DNA from: Algoriphagus vanfongensis DSM 17529
Lineage (GTDB): Bacteria; Bacteroidota; Bacteroidia; Cytophagales; Cyclobacteriaceae
Direction: 5' to 3'
Assembly: GCF_000429465.1 (NCBI RefSeq)
Contig: NZ_AUBX01000017.1
Location: forward strand, 124,001-188,000
DNA: 64,000 bases
Below the pieces are notes generated by a model, which saw only the letters and a list, made by a program, of their open reading frames with translations, was not told where the DNA came from and made no database searches. Position numbers and translations under genes: made by a program. Position 1 is the stretch's first letter, and the number at the start of each line of letters is the position of its first letter. Below, one piece after another: positions 38,890-48,834 of the stretch.

Positions 38890-40040
38890 AGAAACTATTC
38901 ACCGGACTGATTCTATTCCTTGTCTTTTCTATGACGAGCTCTGCCCAGTCTGTCAATCATGACGAATACAAGGAAACGATTAGCTATTTGCAGGGAAACA
39001 GCATCTACGACCGTGGAGTGATGACTTTTTTTGAGGAAATGAGGGATTATGGATTTGCCCATTCGGGTCCATTTATGAAAGATGCCCAAACCTTAGCCTG
39101 CATTTTCATGCTAATCTTCTTTAGCCTCAAATGCTACGAAATGATGGCAGGGGATAAAAAACTTGAAATCATGCCTCTTTTAAGGCCCTTCGCTTTGGTA
39201 ATTCTCTTGATGTGGTGGCCTATTTTCTGTCACATAGTAGCATTCCCAACTGATTTGATTGCTACCAAAACGGAAGCACTTTTTGGAACTCAGAATGACA
39301 CAAACAATGACCTAAGACTGGATCGAGCAGCCTATATGGTGGAAATGGCTGATCAATTGGTCGAATATCAAGCCGTCACCGAAATGGCATCCGAACAGGC
39401 AGAGGAATCCGATAAGGATCTTGGGACTGTGGTTGTGGATGGGGTAAAAGGATTTTTCTCTGATCAAATCCTAGCTCCCATTGTCCAAATGCGGATCAGA
39501 ATGCAAACGAGCCTTCAGCTGCTTGCTACGCAAATCATTGAATTGGTTGCCATCTGGATTTTGAGAATCTGTGTCTATATCATTTTTATGATTCAGATTA
39601 TCTATTCGACTGTTTTGGTCATCCTTGGTCCATTTTCAGTTGTTGCAAGTATTCTCCCGGCTTTTCGGGATGCCTTTACCACTTGGATCGCCCGTTTTGT
39701 TTCGGTTAATCTCTATGTGGGAGTTGCCTATTTGATCCTGTACATCACTGGGAGACTTCAACAATATGCCTTAGAAGTGGAAATCGACAAATACGAATAT
39801 TTGCTTTCCACCGGAGGCGGAGCGGATAGATTGGAAAAAATGGCATGGCTGGCCTCCAATGGTTTTTTGAGTTTCGGGCTTGTGATAGTTGCCTTTTTTG
39901 TCACTGCCATCGCAATTACAACTGTGCCATCGATTTCCACTTGGATCATTTCTACTTCTGGGATCACCTCGGCAGCAACTACCGCTGGAAGGATGAGTTC
40001 TTCCACTTCCAAATCTATTTCAAGAGCTAAACTAATCTAA
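38886..40040 (+). CDS. traJ: Conjugative transposon protein TraJ
   Basis: 384 residues. After a signal-like N-terminus there are about six TM helices: FIFMLIFFSLKCYEMMAG, FALVILLMWWPIFCHIVAF, WILRICVYIIFMIQIIYSTVLVILGPFSVVASILPAF and others. This is the TraJ/VirB6-like topology. The GPFSVVASILPAFRDAFTTWIARFVSVNLYVG stretch is characteristic. It forms the inner-membrane part of the mating channel and is followed 2 bp later by traK. Confidence 0.88.
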   Translation: MKKLFTGLILFLVFSMTSSAQSVNHDEYKETISYLQGNSIYDRGVMTFFEEMRDYGFAHSGPFMKDAQTLACIFMLIFFSLKCYEMMAGDKKLEIMPLLRPFALVILLMWWPIFCHIVAFPTDLIATKTEALFGTQNDTNNDLRLDRAAYMVEMADQLVEYQAVTEMASEQAEESDKDLGTVVVDGVKGFFSDQILAPIVQMRIRMQTSLQLLATQIIELVAIWILRICVYIIFMIQIIYSTVLVILGPFSVVASILPAFRDAFTTWIARFVSVNLYVGVAYLILYITGRLQQYALEVEIDKYEYLLSTGGGADRLEKMAWLASNGFLSFGLVIVAFFVTAIAITTVPSISTWIISTSGITSAATTAGRMSSSTSKSISRAKLI

Positions 40041-40042
40041 CC

Positions 40043-40651
40043 ATGATCATCAAAAACATAGAATCAAAAATCAGGTTGGCAACTTTTCTTTCCATGGGAA
40101 GCTTATTGACTTCCATCATCATTTGCGGATTTGTATCGGCTTATGCCTACCAACAAGTTGCGAATGCAAGACAGTCGATTTATATCCTGGATAATGACAT
40201 TCCCATTTTGGCAAAGCAGACCAATATGCAAATGAACAGGCCGGCAGAGTACAAAGCAGCTGTTGATTTGTTTCATAGCCTCTTTTTCAACCTCACGCCA
40301 GACGATAAACATATCGAATATCAGATGGGAAAGGCCATGTACTTCGTGGATGAAACAGGAGTTGGCCAGTACAACAACTTAAAGGAAAAAGGCTATTTCA
40401 ATTCCATTCTTTCTTCCAGTTCGGTGCTTTCTATACAGACGGATTCTATTGTCATCGATCAAAACCGATTCAGGTACTATGGCAAGCAAAAGATCGATCG
40501 AAGAAGTGCCACCATTACCCGCTCGATTATCACTGAAGGAGAATTGATTGATATCCCAAGAAGTGAGAATAATAGTCATGGGGTGTTGATCACCAATTGG
40601 AAAACCATAGAAAATAAAGACCTCTCCAATGTTTCGAAAAATACCTTCTAA
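40043..40651 (+). CDS. traK: Conjugative transposon protein TraK
   Basis: 202 residues with one N-terminal TM helix and a periplasmic domain. QQVANARQSIYILDNDIPILAKQTNMQMNRPAEYKAAVDLFHSLFFNLTPDDKHIEYQMGKAMYF matches the TraK family (VirB8-like). It nucleates the channel in the periplasm. It overlaps the next gene by 23 bp. Confidence 0.9.
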   Translation: MIIKNIESKIRLATFLSMGSLLTSIIICGFVSAYAYQQVANARQSIYILDNDIPILAKQTNMQMNRPAEYKAAVDLFHSLFFNLTPDDKHIEYQMGKAMYFVDETGVGQYNNLKEKGYFNSILSSSSVLSIQTDSIVIDQNRFRYYGKQKIDRRSATITRSIITEGELIDIPRSENNSHGVLITNWKTIENKDLSNVSKNTF

Positions 40652-41066
40652 AGTAAAAGACACGACCGTATTCCGTGAATTTAAAAATGAGTTCTCCCCA
40701 CAGGTTAAAGCATTTGAGTGCATGACCAAGGCCTTTCTGGATCGGCATTCGAAACTGATTTTTTGCTCCATGATCCTGGTAATTGTGGCCTCGTTTGTCC
40801 TCACGTTTTTTGTGATAGAACCTACTTCCAGTAATCAGTCTGAAAGTTTGAAAAACGAAATGAAAACAATCCCAGAGGGCTTAGGTGAGGAATTGTCAGC
40901 TTTTCAGAATCTGTCTTCAAGAGCAATTAAAATGGCAGAGTTGAAAACTGAAATAGAGCGGATCATTGGGCAAGACTCCATTTCGAAGGAGGACTCAGCA
41001 TATCTGGAAAAAGCAATTGAGCAATTGCAATACTTCAACAATCAACCGAAAGAAGATGAACATTAA
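40629..41066 (+). CDS. Small membrane protein in TraL position
   Basis: 145 residues. A cytoplasmic N-terminus (residues 1-45) is followed by one TM helix (LIFCSMILVIVASFVLTFFVI) and a soluble helical tail rich in Glu. Its place between traK and traM is that of TraL, although sequence recognition alone is weak. It overlaps both neighbours. Confidence 0.6.
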   Translation: MFRKIPSKVKDTTVFREFKNEFSPQVKAFECMTKAFLDRHSKLIFCSMILVIVASFVLTFFVIEPTSSNQSESLKNEMKTIPEGLGEELSAFQNLSSRAIKMAELKTEIERIIGQDSISKEDSAYLEKAIEQLQYFNNQPKEDEH

Positions 41067-42273
41067 TTTTAAACAGCCAAAGTACATTCTGCCGATTATC
41101 ATGCTTCCCTTTTTGTGCTTGCTGTTTTACGGCTATAAATCATTCAGCAAGGAAGGCCCTGCAATCCCAATTGAAGGACTTAGTGGGATTCAGCATCAGA
41201 TAGGTAAGGTATCTGAACAAATTCAAAACAAAGGGATCGATTCCAAGATGCAAGCTTCTAGGGAAGCCTATAGGCGAGGAAATGATGGCTACACGGCCAT
41301 CAAAGGATTGGAATTGGAAGTTGAAGAATCAAGTCAGATTAAGAGTCTTTATAATGAAGAGGAAAAAAGGCTGCTAGATTCCATTGATAACGCCCTGAAA
41401 AATTCTGGATTTTATTCAGGTGATGCGAAAGTTTCCAATCCTATTTCAGCGGTAAATCAAGCTAATTCAAATACACAGGCTTTTTCCAAAGAGGATGAGG
41501 AATTACTGAAGGCAATCAACCAATTAGAAGGAAATAAGAAGTCTGCTCCAGCTAACAAATACGAAGATCCAATGGATCTCTTCAAAGCACAAATGGTGCT
41601 CATAGATTCCATTTCTAAAGCGAATGATCCTGCCTATCAAGAGCAACAGCAAAAGGAAAAAGAAACGCCGATTCAGGAATCCGAAAAAGAGGTTTATCGA
41701 GTTCAAAAGTCCGAAGGAGCGGCAAGCCTTTTCAATACCGTCACCAAAGAAAAGAAGAGGGATTTTATTGAGGCGATTATAGATCAGGACATTAAAAATG
41801 GGACGCTTGGTTCCAGGCTAAGAATCCGACTTTTGGATGATATTCTGATTGGGGATGCCATGGTCAGAAAAGGAACTTACCTCTATGCTTTGATTTCTGG
41901 CTATGATGCCCAGCGGGTAAAGCTGAGCATTACTTCAGTGATGCTGGGTGATAAAATCTACCCAATCAACCTTTCAATTTATGATGTGGACGGAATGGAA
42001 GGATTGTATGTTCCAGCCAGTGCTTTTAGGGAATTCTCCAAGGAACTCGGAAGCAATACTACCGGAGGGATGAACATTTCTATGCAGCAAAACTCAGATG
42101 ATTTGAGCCAGCTATATATGTCTGCACTTCAAAGAATGTTTACCTCAACTTCCCAGGCTGTTTCTAAAACTATCAAAAAGAATAAGGCCAATATCAAGTA
42201 TGGAACTTCTGTTTTTCTGATCGATCCGAGCGAGTTGCAGGCAAATGAAAAAATGATCCAAAACCAAAATTGA
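41056..42273 (+). CDS. traM: Conjugative transposon protein TraM
   Basis: 405 residues from ATG 41056; upstream in-frame sequence from 40966 lies inside the preceding gene. It has an N-terminal TM helix (YILPIIMLPFLCLLFYGY), a low-complexity linker, and a C-terminal VirB10-like domain (FIEAIIDQDIKNGTLGSRLRIRLLDDILIGDAMVRKGTYLYALISG...). It spans the periplasm toward the outer membrane. traN starts 6 bp after it. Confidence 0.9.
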   Translation: MNINFKQPKYILPIIMLPFLCLLFYGYKSFSKEGPAIPIEGLSGIQHQIGKVSEQIQNKGIDSKMQASREAYRRGNDGYTAIKGLELEVEESSQIKSLYNEEEKRLLDSIDNALKNSGFYSGDAKVSNPISAVNQANSNTQAFSKEDEELLKAINQLEGNKKSAPANKYEDPMDLFKAQMVLIDSISKANDPAYQEQQQKEKETPIQESEKEVYRVQKSEGAASLFNTVTKEKKRDFIEAIIDQDIKNGTLGSRLRIRLLDDILIGDAMVRKGTYLYALISGYDAQRVKLSITSVMLGDKIYPINLSIYDVDGMEGLYVPASAFREFSKELGSNTTGGMNISMQQNSDDLSQLYMSALQRMFTSTSQAVSKTIKKNKANIKYGTSVFLIDPSELQANEKMIQNQN

Positions 42274-42279
42274 ATCCCT

Positions 42280-43116
42280 ATGAAACTCAGAATAATCATT
42301 CTCCTAATCTTGTCTATTTCTTTTTCTGCTTTAGCTCAGCAAAATGGGACTTTGTTGAAGTCACAACTTCCCAAGGTTTATATAGACGAGGATATTTCCC
42401 TGCATTTTCTTTCACCTGAACCGATCCAGTACGTGGATATTTCTACCAACAATATGCTTGGGGATATTCCTTTGGAAAATGTGTTTCGGATAAAGGCTGT
42501 TCGCGATAGTGTTTCCAACTTAAACGGATACAATAAATCCCTAGGAGTGGTGACGATCATTGGGCAGAAGTTCATTGCCCAATATGATTTGTGGTATGCT
42601 CATGATGAACGCCAGCTGAAGACTCAAATTGAAATCCTGCCGATCAATACAAGTCCTTTGGAGGTAGGAGAAATCCCGATGAGTGATCAAGAGCTTCGTT
42701 ATTTTTCTACTGAGATTTTCAAAGACAAAAAGAAGGATAAAATCACCCAAACCACTGAATATGGAGTGACTGGACAAGTCAATAACATCTACACGATAGA
42801 TGATTATATCTTTTTGGATATATCCTTTAAGAACAAAACCAACCTAAAGTTTGACCTGGATCAGCTAAGATTCAAGATTGAGGATAAGAGAATTCTCAAA
42901 GCAACCAATGTACAATCCATCGAGATAAAACCCGAATACCAATTGTTTTCGACGGAGAGTTTTGATAAAAAATACCGCAATATCTACGCTTTCAAAAAAG
43001 TCACTTTTCCTAATTCCAAAGTATTCACCATCGAATTGACAGAGTCTCAGATTAGTGGGAGAGTTCTCAAACTACAGGTGAAATACTCGGATCTTCTAAA
43101 CGCAGACACGCTCTAA
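42280..43116 (+). CDS. traN: Conjugative transposon protein TraN (DUF4138)
   Basis: 278 residues; signal peptide ending LAQ-Q. Beta-rich VirB9-like body with YVDISTNNMLGDIPLENVFRIKA near the start. The C-terminal block YGVTGQVNNIYTIDDYIFLDISFKNKTNLKFDLDQLRFKIEDKR and QLFSTESFDKKYRNIYAFKKVTFPNSKVFTIEL are typical of DUF4138. It forms the outer-membrane core with TraM. Confidence 0.9.
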   Translation: MKLRIIILLILSISFSALAQQNGTLLKSQLPKVYIDEDISLHFLSPEPIQYVDISTNNMLGDIPLENVFRIKAVRDSVSNLNGYNKSLGVVTIIGQKFIAQYDLWYAHDERQLKTQIEILPINTSPLEVGEIPMSDQELRYFSTEIFKDKKKDKITQTTEYGVTGQVNNIYTIDDYIFLDISFKNKTNLKFDLDQLRFKIEDKRILKATNVQSIEIKPEYQLFSTESFDKKYRNIYAFKKVTFPNSKVFTIELTESQISGRVLKLQVKYSDLLNADTL

Positions 43117-43126
43117 AAAAGATGAT

Positions 43127-45118
43127 ATGAATGAGAGAAGGGAATTAAAGAGCCTGCACGGGACTTTCCAATTCGTTGTTTATTTGATGGTGTTTATGGA
43201 CATTCTCATGTTTGTCTATGCTCCACAGCTGACGGTTTTGGATGGGATCGGAAAGTATTTTTTTCCTCTTTTCGAAAAGCTATTAAATTTTAAAATCTAT
43301 CAAAATGTATTGCTTGGGAAAATTGCCATTCTGGTAGCAATAGCACTTTCAGCCATTGGTACTGCTGCCAAGAAAAATCTGGATTTAAACCCCAGAAGCC
43401 AAATTGTATTTCCAATTACATTAGGCTTCATTCTGTTTTTTGGATCGGTCTACATCTACACTTTAGAGGATTCATTTCTGGTTTTCGATTTGACATCCAT
43501 GGAGAGCTTAGGTTATATTCTGAGCACTTTGATCGGATCCGTACTCATCCATACTTCTTTGGATAATGTGTCCAAAATGATCAAATCTGGTTTGGGAAAG
43601 GACGAATGGAATATCGAGGGTGAATCATTTCTGCAGGACAAAAAGAAGTTGGAGAATCCCTTTTCGGTCAATATCCCAATGAAATTCTATTACAGAGGAA
43701 AAGTTCATAAAGGCTGGATCAATTTGGTGAATCCATTTAGAGGGACGTTTGTGATCGGTACACCTGGCTCGGGTAAATCCTTCGGTGTGATCAATCCTTT
43801 TATTCGCCAAATGATAGGAAAAGGGTTTACAATGTGCCTGTATGATTTCAAGTTTCCTGATTTGGCACAGATCGCCTATTTCCACTATTTGAAAGCGCAG
43901 GACAAAAAGAAAAACTCCAATTTCAAATTCCATGTGATCAATCTGGACGAAGTTGAATACTCCAGAAGGATCAATCCAATCAATAGGAGATATATTAAAA
44001 CCGTTGCCAATGCTTCCGAAACCGCAGAAGCAATCTTTCAATCACTGCAAAAATCTGATTCCTCAGGAGGAGCAGATCGATTCTTCGAACAATCAGCAAT
44101 CAATTTTCTCTCGGCCTGTATCTTTTTTGTGTCCAGGTATGAAGACGGGAAGTACTCGACTTTTGCACATGTACTGGATTTCTTGAATCGAGACTATGAG
44201 GATATTTTCAATTGTCTGACCAAACATCCTGAGCTAAGATCCATGGTGTCTCCTTTTCGCAGTGCCTATGAAAAGAAGGTGTTCAAACAGCTGGAAGGCC
44301 AAGTTGGAACTCTGAAAATTTTCCTCTCTCGGCTGAATACAAAAGAAACCGCTTGGGTATTCAGTGGAGACGATTTTGATCTTAAGATTTCAGACCTGAA
44401 GTCTCCATCCATTCTAGTGTTGGCAAACAGCACCGAAACGCAGAGCATCACAGGAACTTGCTACTCGGTGATCATCAATCGGCTAACCCGATTGATCAAT
44501 ACCAAAGGAAATTTGCCAACGGCTTTAATAGCGGATGAAGCACCAACTTTCTATATCCACAAAATCGAAAATCTGATTTCCACAGCCAGAAGTAATAAAG
44601 TAGCGGTTTTGCTGGGACTTCAGGAATTGCCACAATTGAACCAGCTACAAGGCAAGGATACCGCTTCGACCATGACTTCGGTGATCGGAAATGTCCTTTG
44701 TGGTTCGGTTCGACATAAGGATACTTTGTCCTGGTTGGAAATGATGTTTGGCAAGCGCAAGCAGCTGGGCCAAAGCGTTTCCATCGACCGACACAGAACA
44801 TCAGTTTCTTACAGTGAAAAATATGAGCCGCTTATTCCTGCCGGAAAAATCGCTTCAATGCATACAGGGGAAATCGCTGGAATCATCGCAACCGAAGGAA
44901 CCCAGTTTGATGGGAAATATAAAACATCCAATATCCATTGCCGAGTAAATCTTAATATGAAGGAAATCAAGCAGGAAGAAAGCTCCTATCGGACTACTCC
45001 TAAATACTATGATTTCAAGGGGAAGAAGGAAGAGATCCTGACCAAGCATTTTGAGAAGATCCATAATCAGGTGACGGAGATTATCGAAAAGCATCGAGAA
45101 ATGGCACCGGTTGAATAG
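43127..45118 (+). CDS. VirD4-type coupling protein (T4CP, TraG/TraD family)
   Basis: 663 residues. N-terminal TM helices (about residues 10-30, 65-80, 90-110, 125-145). Walker A IGTPGSGKSFG at about residues 210-220, SILVLANSTETQSITGT, and Walker B TALIADEAPTFYI. It brings the relaxase-DNA complex to the channel. The equivalent is MobC in CTnDOT, but here it lies at the end of the Tra operon instead of next to the relaxase. Confidence 0.93.
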   Translation: MNERRELKSLHGTFQFVVYLMVFMDILMFVYAPQLTVLDGIGKYFFPLFEKLLNFKIYQNVLLGKIAILVAIALSAIGTAAKKNLDLNPRSQIVFPITLGFILFFGSVYIYTLEDSFLVFDLTSMESLGYILSTLIGSVLIHTSLDNVSKMIKSGLGKDEWNIEGESFLQDKKKLENPFSVNIPMKFYYRGKVHKGWINLVNPFRGTFVIGTPGSGKSFGVINPFIRQMIGKGFTMCLYDFKFPDLAQIAYFHYLKAQDKKKNSNFKFHVINLDEVEYSRRINPINRRYIKTVANASETAEAIFQSLQKSDSSGGADRFFEQSAINFLSACIFFVSRYEDGKYSTFAHVLDFLNRDYEDIFNCLTKHPELRSMVSPFRSAYEKKVFKQLEGQVGTLKIFLSRLNTKETAWVFSGDDFDLKISDLKSPSILVLANSTETQSITGTCYSVIINRLTRLINTKGNLPTALIADEAPTFYIHKIENLISTARSNKVAVLLGLQELPQLNQLQGKDTASTMTSVIGNVLCGSVRHKDTLSWLEMMFGKRKQLGQSVSIDRHRTSVSYSEKYEPLIPAGKIASMHTGEIAGIIATEGTQFDGKYKTSNIHCRVNLNMKEIKQEESSYRTTPKYYDFKGKKEEILTKHFEKIHNQVTEIIEKHREMAPVE

Positions 45119-45129
45119 ACTCCTTTACA

Positions 45130-45762
45130 ATGGTTAGAATATCATCGCTCATCTTTTTTCTTTTTGTCGGTCAGGAGGCCTTCCCTCAGTTCAATTCTAT
45201 TGTATTTCAAAAGGATTTTCCCTACGAGAATGTGATCCAATCCAGCTTGGTTCATTCCGAAATAGAAGAAATTGGCGAAATATATTTGTCAAATGTGGCC
45301 AATCCCAAAGAGAAGGAAAGTCGGGTTTTGCTTGCCTCACTTCCTCTGGAAAATTTTTTAATGACTTCATCTTATGGCTACCGATCCGATCCATTTTCGG
45401 GAGAAAGAAAATTCCATCGAGGGATTGATTTGAAGGCTAATCGTTCCGAAGTTCTTTCCATGTTGCACGGGAAGGTGATTGGAGTTGGGTATGATCCCTT
45501 TCTGGGAAATTTTGTCAAAGTGCGACATGGAAGGTTCGAGGCTGTTTACGGTCATCTATCCTACGTGTCTGTATTGGAGGGCGAAAGTGTTTTACCGGGT
45601 TCCGAGCTTGGGATTTCTGGAAGTTCAGGCAAGGCAACAGGGGACCACCTCCATTTGACTATCAAGAAGGGTAATGAATATATCAACCCTGCCATATTCA
45701 TTCAGATGATATCCAAGTTGTCCACTAAGGATGAGCTAATTCAATTTTTATCAAACCAATAA
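45130..45762 (+). CDS. M23-family peptidase (LytM-like)
   Basis: 210 residues; N-terminal signal peptide (FFLFVGQEAFPQ). The zinc ligands are His96 and Asp100 in FHRGID, and His173/His175 in GDHLHL. It cleaves peptidoglycan cross-links, here probably to open the wall for the mating channel. It lies 11 bp after the coupling protein. Confidence 0.92.
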   Translation: MVRISSLIFFLFVGQEAFPQFNSIVFQKDFPYENVIQSSLVHSEIEEIGEIYLSNVANPKEKESRVLLASLPLENFLMTSSYGYRSDPFSGERKFHRGIDLKANRSEVLSMLHGKVIGVGYDPFLGNFVKVRHGRFEAVYGHLSYVSVLEGESVLPGSELGISGSSGKATGDHLHLTIKKGNEYINPAIFIQMISKLSTKDELIQFLSNQ

Positions 45763-45766
45763 TACC

Positions 45767-46696
45767 ATGAGAAACCAAAATGTACTCCCAATGAAGGATC
45801 TGGAAATTTTCGGAATCGTTAAAGACGGAAAATTTACCATTCCAGAAAAAGAGATCCATGCTCTGAAAAATGGCAAAATGACTGATATCGTCGAACTGCG
45901 AGATTTGAAAGGGAAGGAGGTTCAGATTGATAGGCTACCGGCGAGGCTTTCCATTGTCAGGGGAGAAGATGGGAACCCATCTTTACGAATTGACCCTGTC
46001 TATAGAGAAGCGAACCCCCATCCAGATTTGAGCGAATCAGAACGAAATCAATTGGTCAAAAAGGAATTGGCAAACTTGAAGAAAAGCTACGTGGACAAAG
46101 AAGGCAACATACAATCTGAGATTATAGAGTATGACCACAGAACCAAACAATTTCTATCCTACAATCCCAGGGACATCCAAGCTCCCCAACAGGTAAACGG
46201 GGAAGAGCTTTCCCCACAGCAAAAGAAAAAATATAAGGAGGGAGATACTGTGACTTTGGAAGATGGAACAGAATTTCAGCTATCCCCATCCTCTCCCAAA
46301 GGAATTCGATCTAACAGTAAGGGATTAGTCCTTTCAGTGCTGTTAGATGGAGGTCTTTCCTACTTATTGATCACCGGTGTTGAGAAAATGTTGGGTAAGA
46401 AAAGTCAGGAAGAAAAAGCCTACAGCGAGGGTTATTTGCAGGCCGTCAAAGAAGTTCAAAAGCAGGTAGAACGAAGGATTTCCAGAAACCCGAACGATAA
46501 AGATGCAGTCAAGGACTTGAATAATATCAAGGAGGAATATTCCAAAATTTCTGCCGACACGAATCTATCTAAGGAAATCAGGGATGATTTTGATATCAAT
46601 AAAATCAAGCGGCTGAACAGTATCGATACCGAAGAAGGAAGGAATCCAAGAAGGAGAAATGGTGAGCAAGAGAATGACCAGGAACGGGACATTTGA
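45767..46696 (+). CDS. DUF4099/DUF3945-like ICE protein
   Basis: 309 residues. It begins with NVLPMKDLEIFGIVKDGKFTIPEKEIHALKNGKMTDIVEL, the DUF4099 signature. A hydrophobic stretch (GLVLSVLLDGGLSYLLITGVEKM) is near residues 188-210, and a charged coiled C-terminus follows. DUF4099/3945 proteins are widespread in Bacteroidota ICEs; their function is unknown, though a DNA-processing role has been suggested. It starts 4 bp after the M23 peptidase. Confidence 0.7.
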   Translation: MRNQNVLPMKDLEIFGIVKDGKFTIPEKEIHALKNGKMTDIVELRDLKGKEVQIDRLPARLSIVRGEDGNPSLRIDPVYREANPHPDLSESERNQLVKKELANLKKSYVDKEGNIQSEIIEYDHRTKQFLSYNPRDIQAPQQVNGEELSPQQKKKYKEGDTVTLEDGTEFQLSPSSPKGIRSNSKGLVLSVLLDGGLSYLLITGVEKMLGKKSQEEKAYSEGYLQAVKEVQKQVERRISRNPNDKDAVKDLNNIKEEYSKISADTNLSKEIRDDFDINKIKRLNSIDTEEGRNPRRRNGEQENDQERDI

Positions 46697-47339
46697 TATT
46701 TTGACTTATAGGGGCGTTGAAAAGGAAATTCAGCGCCTTTTTTCCAAGCATGCTGTTCAAGATGAGAATGGGCAGATACTATTTGATTTTTTTGATCAAA
46801 ACGGTGCGCTTGTCGATCAAGAGGTTCTCAGTCTTTATCATAATAAACGAGCTTCCTATGGGATTTCAAGTCTAAATTTTTCCGAGACCACACGCTCGGT
46901 TTTTGTCTCGGATTCCTATGCTTCCATGATTTTTTTTGCCAACCAGTTTAGGGCTAGAATTTCATTTGATGAGGCGGGTTTTGTAGTTGTAGGAGCGATG
47001 TTTGATGAGTGCCTATTGAAAAATTTATTGGAGGAAATTCCCAAAAACGCCAAGGTAAATACGATTTTCAGTTCCTCGATCCTGGGACGAGTGATGGATT
47101 GTAGAGTTCAGGATTTGATCCATGGAAGAAATTGTTCCTACAGGCTGTCAAACGGATCAGTCCATTTGAAGAACCTAAGAACAGGAAAGACTTCAATGGA
47201 GCCGATAGCAACTTTCTCCCTGCGGACTTTTTGCATATCCCAAGGGATTTTGCAGAAGGTAAGGACATTCAAACCCAGACAGAAGGGCTTGGAGTCATTT
47301 TATCAGGTCAATAAACAGGCTTGTGATGGTTCCAAATAA
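46674..47339 (+). CDS. Hypothetical ICE protein, possibly TOPRIM-like
   Basis: 221 residues from ATG 46674, overlapping the previous gene by 23 bp. The middle part (VFVSDSYASMIFFANQFRARISFDEAGFVVVGAMF, then IPKNAKVNTIFSSSILGRVMDCR) has a TOPRIM-like strand/helix rhythm, but lacks a clear catalytic Glu and DxD. It may be a degenerate relative of the TOPRIM proteins common on such elements; this is uncertain. It ends the transfer gene block. Confidence 0.4.
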   Translation: MTRNGTFDILTYRGVEKEIQRLFSKHAVQDENGQILFDFFDQNGALVDQEVLSLYHNKRASYGISSLNFSETTRSVFVSDSYASMIFFANQFRARISFDEAGFVVVGAMFDECLLKNLLEEIPKNAKVNTIFSSSILGRVMDCRVQDLIHGRNCSYRLSNGSVHLKNLRTGKTSMEPIATFSLRTFCISQGILQKVRTFKPRQKGLESFYQVNKQACDGSK

Positions 47340-47407
47340 TATGGTTTTGCTATATTTATCGACTTGCGAATCTTAAAAAAGGATTCCTAAACCAAACCAA
47401 TACCATA

Positions 47408-47902
47408 ATGAAAAAACTGAACAACCTACTACTTTTTGTTTTTGCCGGTCTAGCTTTCGCCTGTTCATCTGAAGATGAAGATCCCAAATTGGTGGAGAAA
47501 AATGTCACCATAGAAGTTGAAATGGGAGGGGACTATTCTGATTATCTGGTGACTTTTTCTGTTCATAGTATGCTGGCTGGAACATCCACTTTTGTCGCTC
47601 CGGTGTTGGGAGAGCCAAGTGATTTGGATTGGACTCAGGTGGTGGAGCAGGGGAATACCTACACGTTGACTTTAGAGCCTGAGTCGTCTTCCTTATCGGC
47701 AAGGTCTTCAGTTCCTATCCATAGCCTTGGCTTTGTTTTCAATGCTATTCATTTGGGAGGGGAAACGGATGATTCGTTTCAGGCACTTTCAGCTAGCGTC
47801 AATATTTTGACTGATGGGGTAGTCTATCGACAATTTAAATATGAGGCTTTGCCTCCAGGAGAGGTGTCAGTGCCACTTGCTGAGGAGATAAATTTTCAAT
47901 AG
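47408..47902 (+). CDS. Hypothetical lipoprotein
   Basis: 164 residues; lipoprotein signal with lipobox AFAC (Cys19), then acidic SSEDEDPK. The mature part is beta-rich (YSDYLVTFSVHSMLAG, YRQFKYEALPPGEVSVPL). No family recognised. It stands alone after the Tra operon and is likely cargo. Confidence 0.6.
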   Translation: MKKLNNLLLFVFAGLAFACSSEDEDPKLVEKNVTIEVEMGGDYSDYLVTFSVHSMLAGTSTFVAPVLGEPSDLDWTQVVEQGNTYTLTLEPESSSLSARSSVPIHSLGFVFNAIHLGGETDDSFQALSASVNILTDGVVYRQFKYEALPPGEVSVPLAEEINFQ

Positions 47903-48049
47903 TTTAGTAAAGGATATGTCAGTCTGTAAAAATAAAGAGGGTGGGCAAATAAAACTTTAATTATGTCTATTATAGGAGGGTTGATTACTCTTTAAAGGCA
48001 GCCTCTGGAGGTGCCAAGGCTATCGAGAAAAAAAATAGAGATCAAAAAG

Positions 48050-48286
48050 ATGATTGATAGTATAATCGGTTCGGTTTTCTTCGAATTTATTGGAGCCTTG
48101 ACAAAATGGGTTGGATATGCCGTACTTCACAAAGTAAGGGGGAAAGAGGTTATAAGTTTTAAGGAAATGTGGGACGGAAAAAGAGGAAGCCAGAAATCGG
48201 AATTCATCATGCATGGTTTTTCGAATATCGTTCTTGGTCTTATAGTGGTAGTTGGTTTTTTCGTTCTGATTATAAAGTTGACCTAA
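48050..48286 (+). CDS. Hypothetical small membrane protein
   Basis: 78 residues from ATG 48050 (a GTG at 48011 would add 13 basic residues). Two hydrophobic segments (FFEFIGALTKWVGYAVL and IVLGLIVVVGFFVLIIKL) flank a charged loop. Function unknown. Confidence 0.45.
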   Translation: MIDSIIGSVFFEFIGALTKWVGYAVLHKVRGKEVISFKEMWDGKRGSQKSEFIMHGFSNIVLGLIVVVGFFVLIIKLT

Positions 48287-48612
48287 CGACACTATCTTGA
48301 AATAAAAGCCCGGTGCCTGGCTTTTTGCTTATAATGCTGTTACGCATGAAGAAAATGTTTTTTTAAGAGCTTCAAGGCCTAATGTTTATCTGGCTTTTTA
48401 CCGATAAACTCAATGCCACATTCCGGTTTTTGTCCAATTGTATGCACAAAGGTCGGACGGCCTGTTAGCTTCAAAAAATTGGGGCTTTTAGCAGAATTTT
48501 CTAAAAACAGGGTTTCCTACGGACTGCCTCCCAGTTTTTTAATTCTAATTTTTTATCACTTTCCAGACCGTCCTAAATGACCTGCATAAATTTTAACTAA
48601 AACCAAAATAGT
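48287..48612 (+). promoter_or_regulatory. Non-coding leader before the 73-residue gene
   Basis: 326 bp with no convincing gene. It contains GGTTTCCTACGGACTGCCTC from 48511, which resembles a stretch at 58452-58472 upstream of ardC. This suggests a shared structured leader or regulatory signal. Confidence 0.4.
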
Positions 48613-48834
48613 ATGGCATTCTCAAAAAAGTACATCGGTAAAGGAAAGCAAGTAGAAAACATGGACATCGTGGAAGTGAGCCTTAATATGGCTGAGCTTC
48701 AAAGCCACACCTTCGAATACGAAGGAGAAACCTACGTCAAGTTCAATGTTGCCAAACTGAAAGAACCAGATCAGTATGGCAAGACACACACTGTTTACGT
48801 TTCTATCAAAGAACTGGATACTGATGAATCTTGA
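48613..48834 (+). CDS. Small conserved-looking ICE protein
   Basis: 73 residues, acidic and beta-rich (YIGKGKQVENMDIVEVSLNMAELQSHTFEYEGETYVKFNVAKLKEPDQYGKTHTVYVS). The pattern fits a small single-domain protein found near RadC/ArdC genes of Bacteroidota mobile elements. Function unknown; nucleic-acid binding is possible. A strong terminator follows at once. Confidence 0.65.
   Translation: MAFSKKYIGKGKQVENMDIVEVSLNMAELQSHTFEYEGETYVKFNVAKLKEPDQYGKTHTVYVSIKELDTDES

Noticed and set aside
46674..47339. Calling this gene a TOPRIM primase
   Set aside because: The strand/helix rhythm is suggestive, but the catalytic Glu and DxD are not visible; kept as hypothetical.
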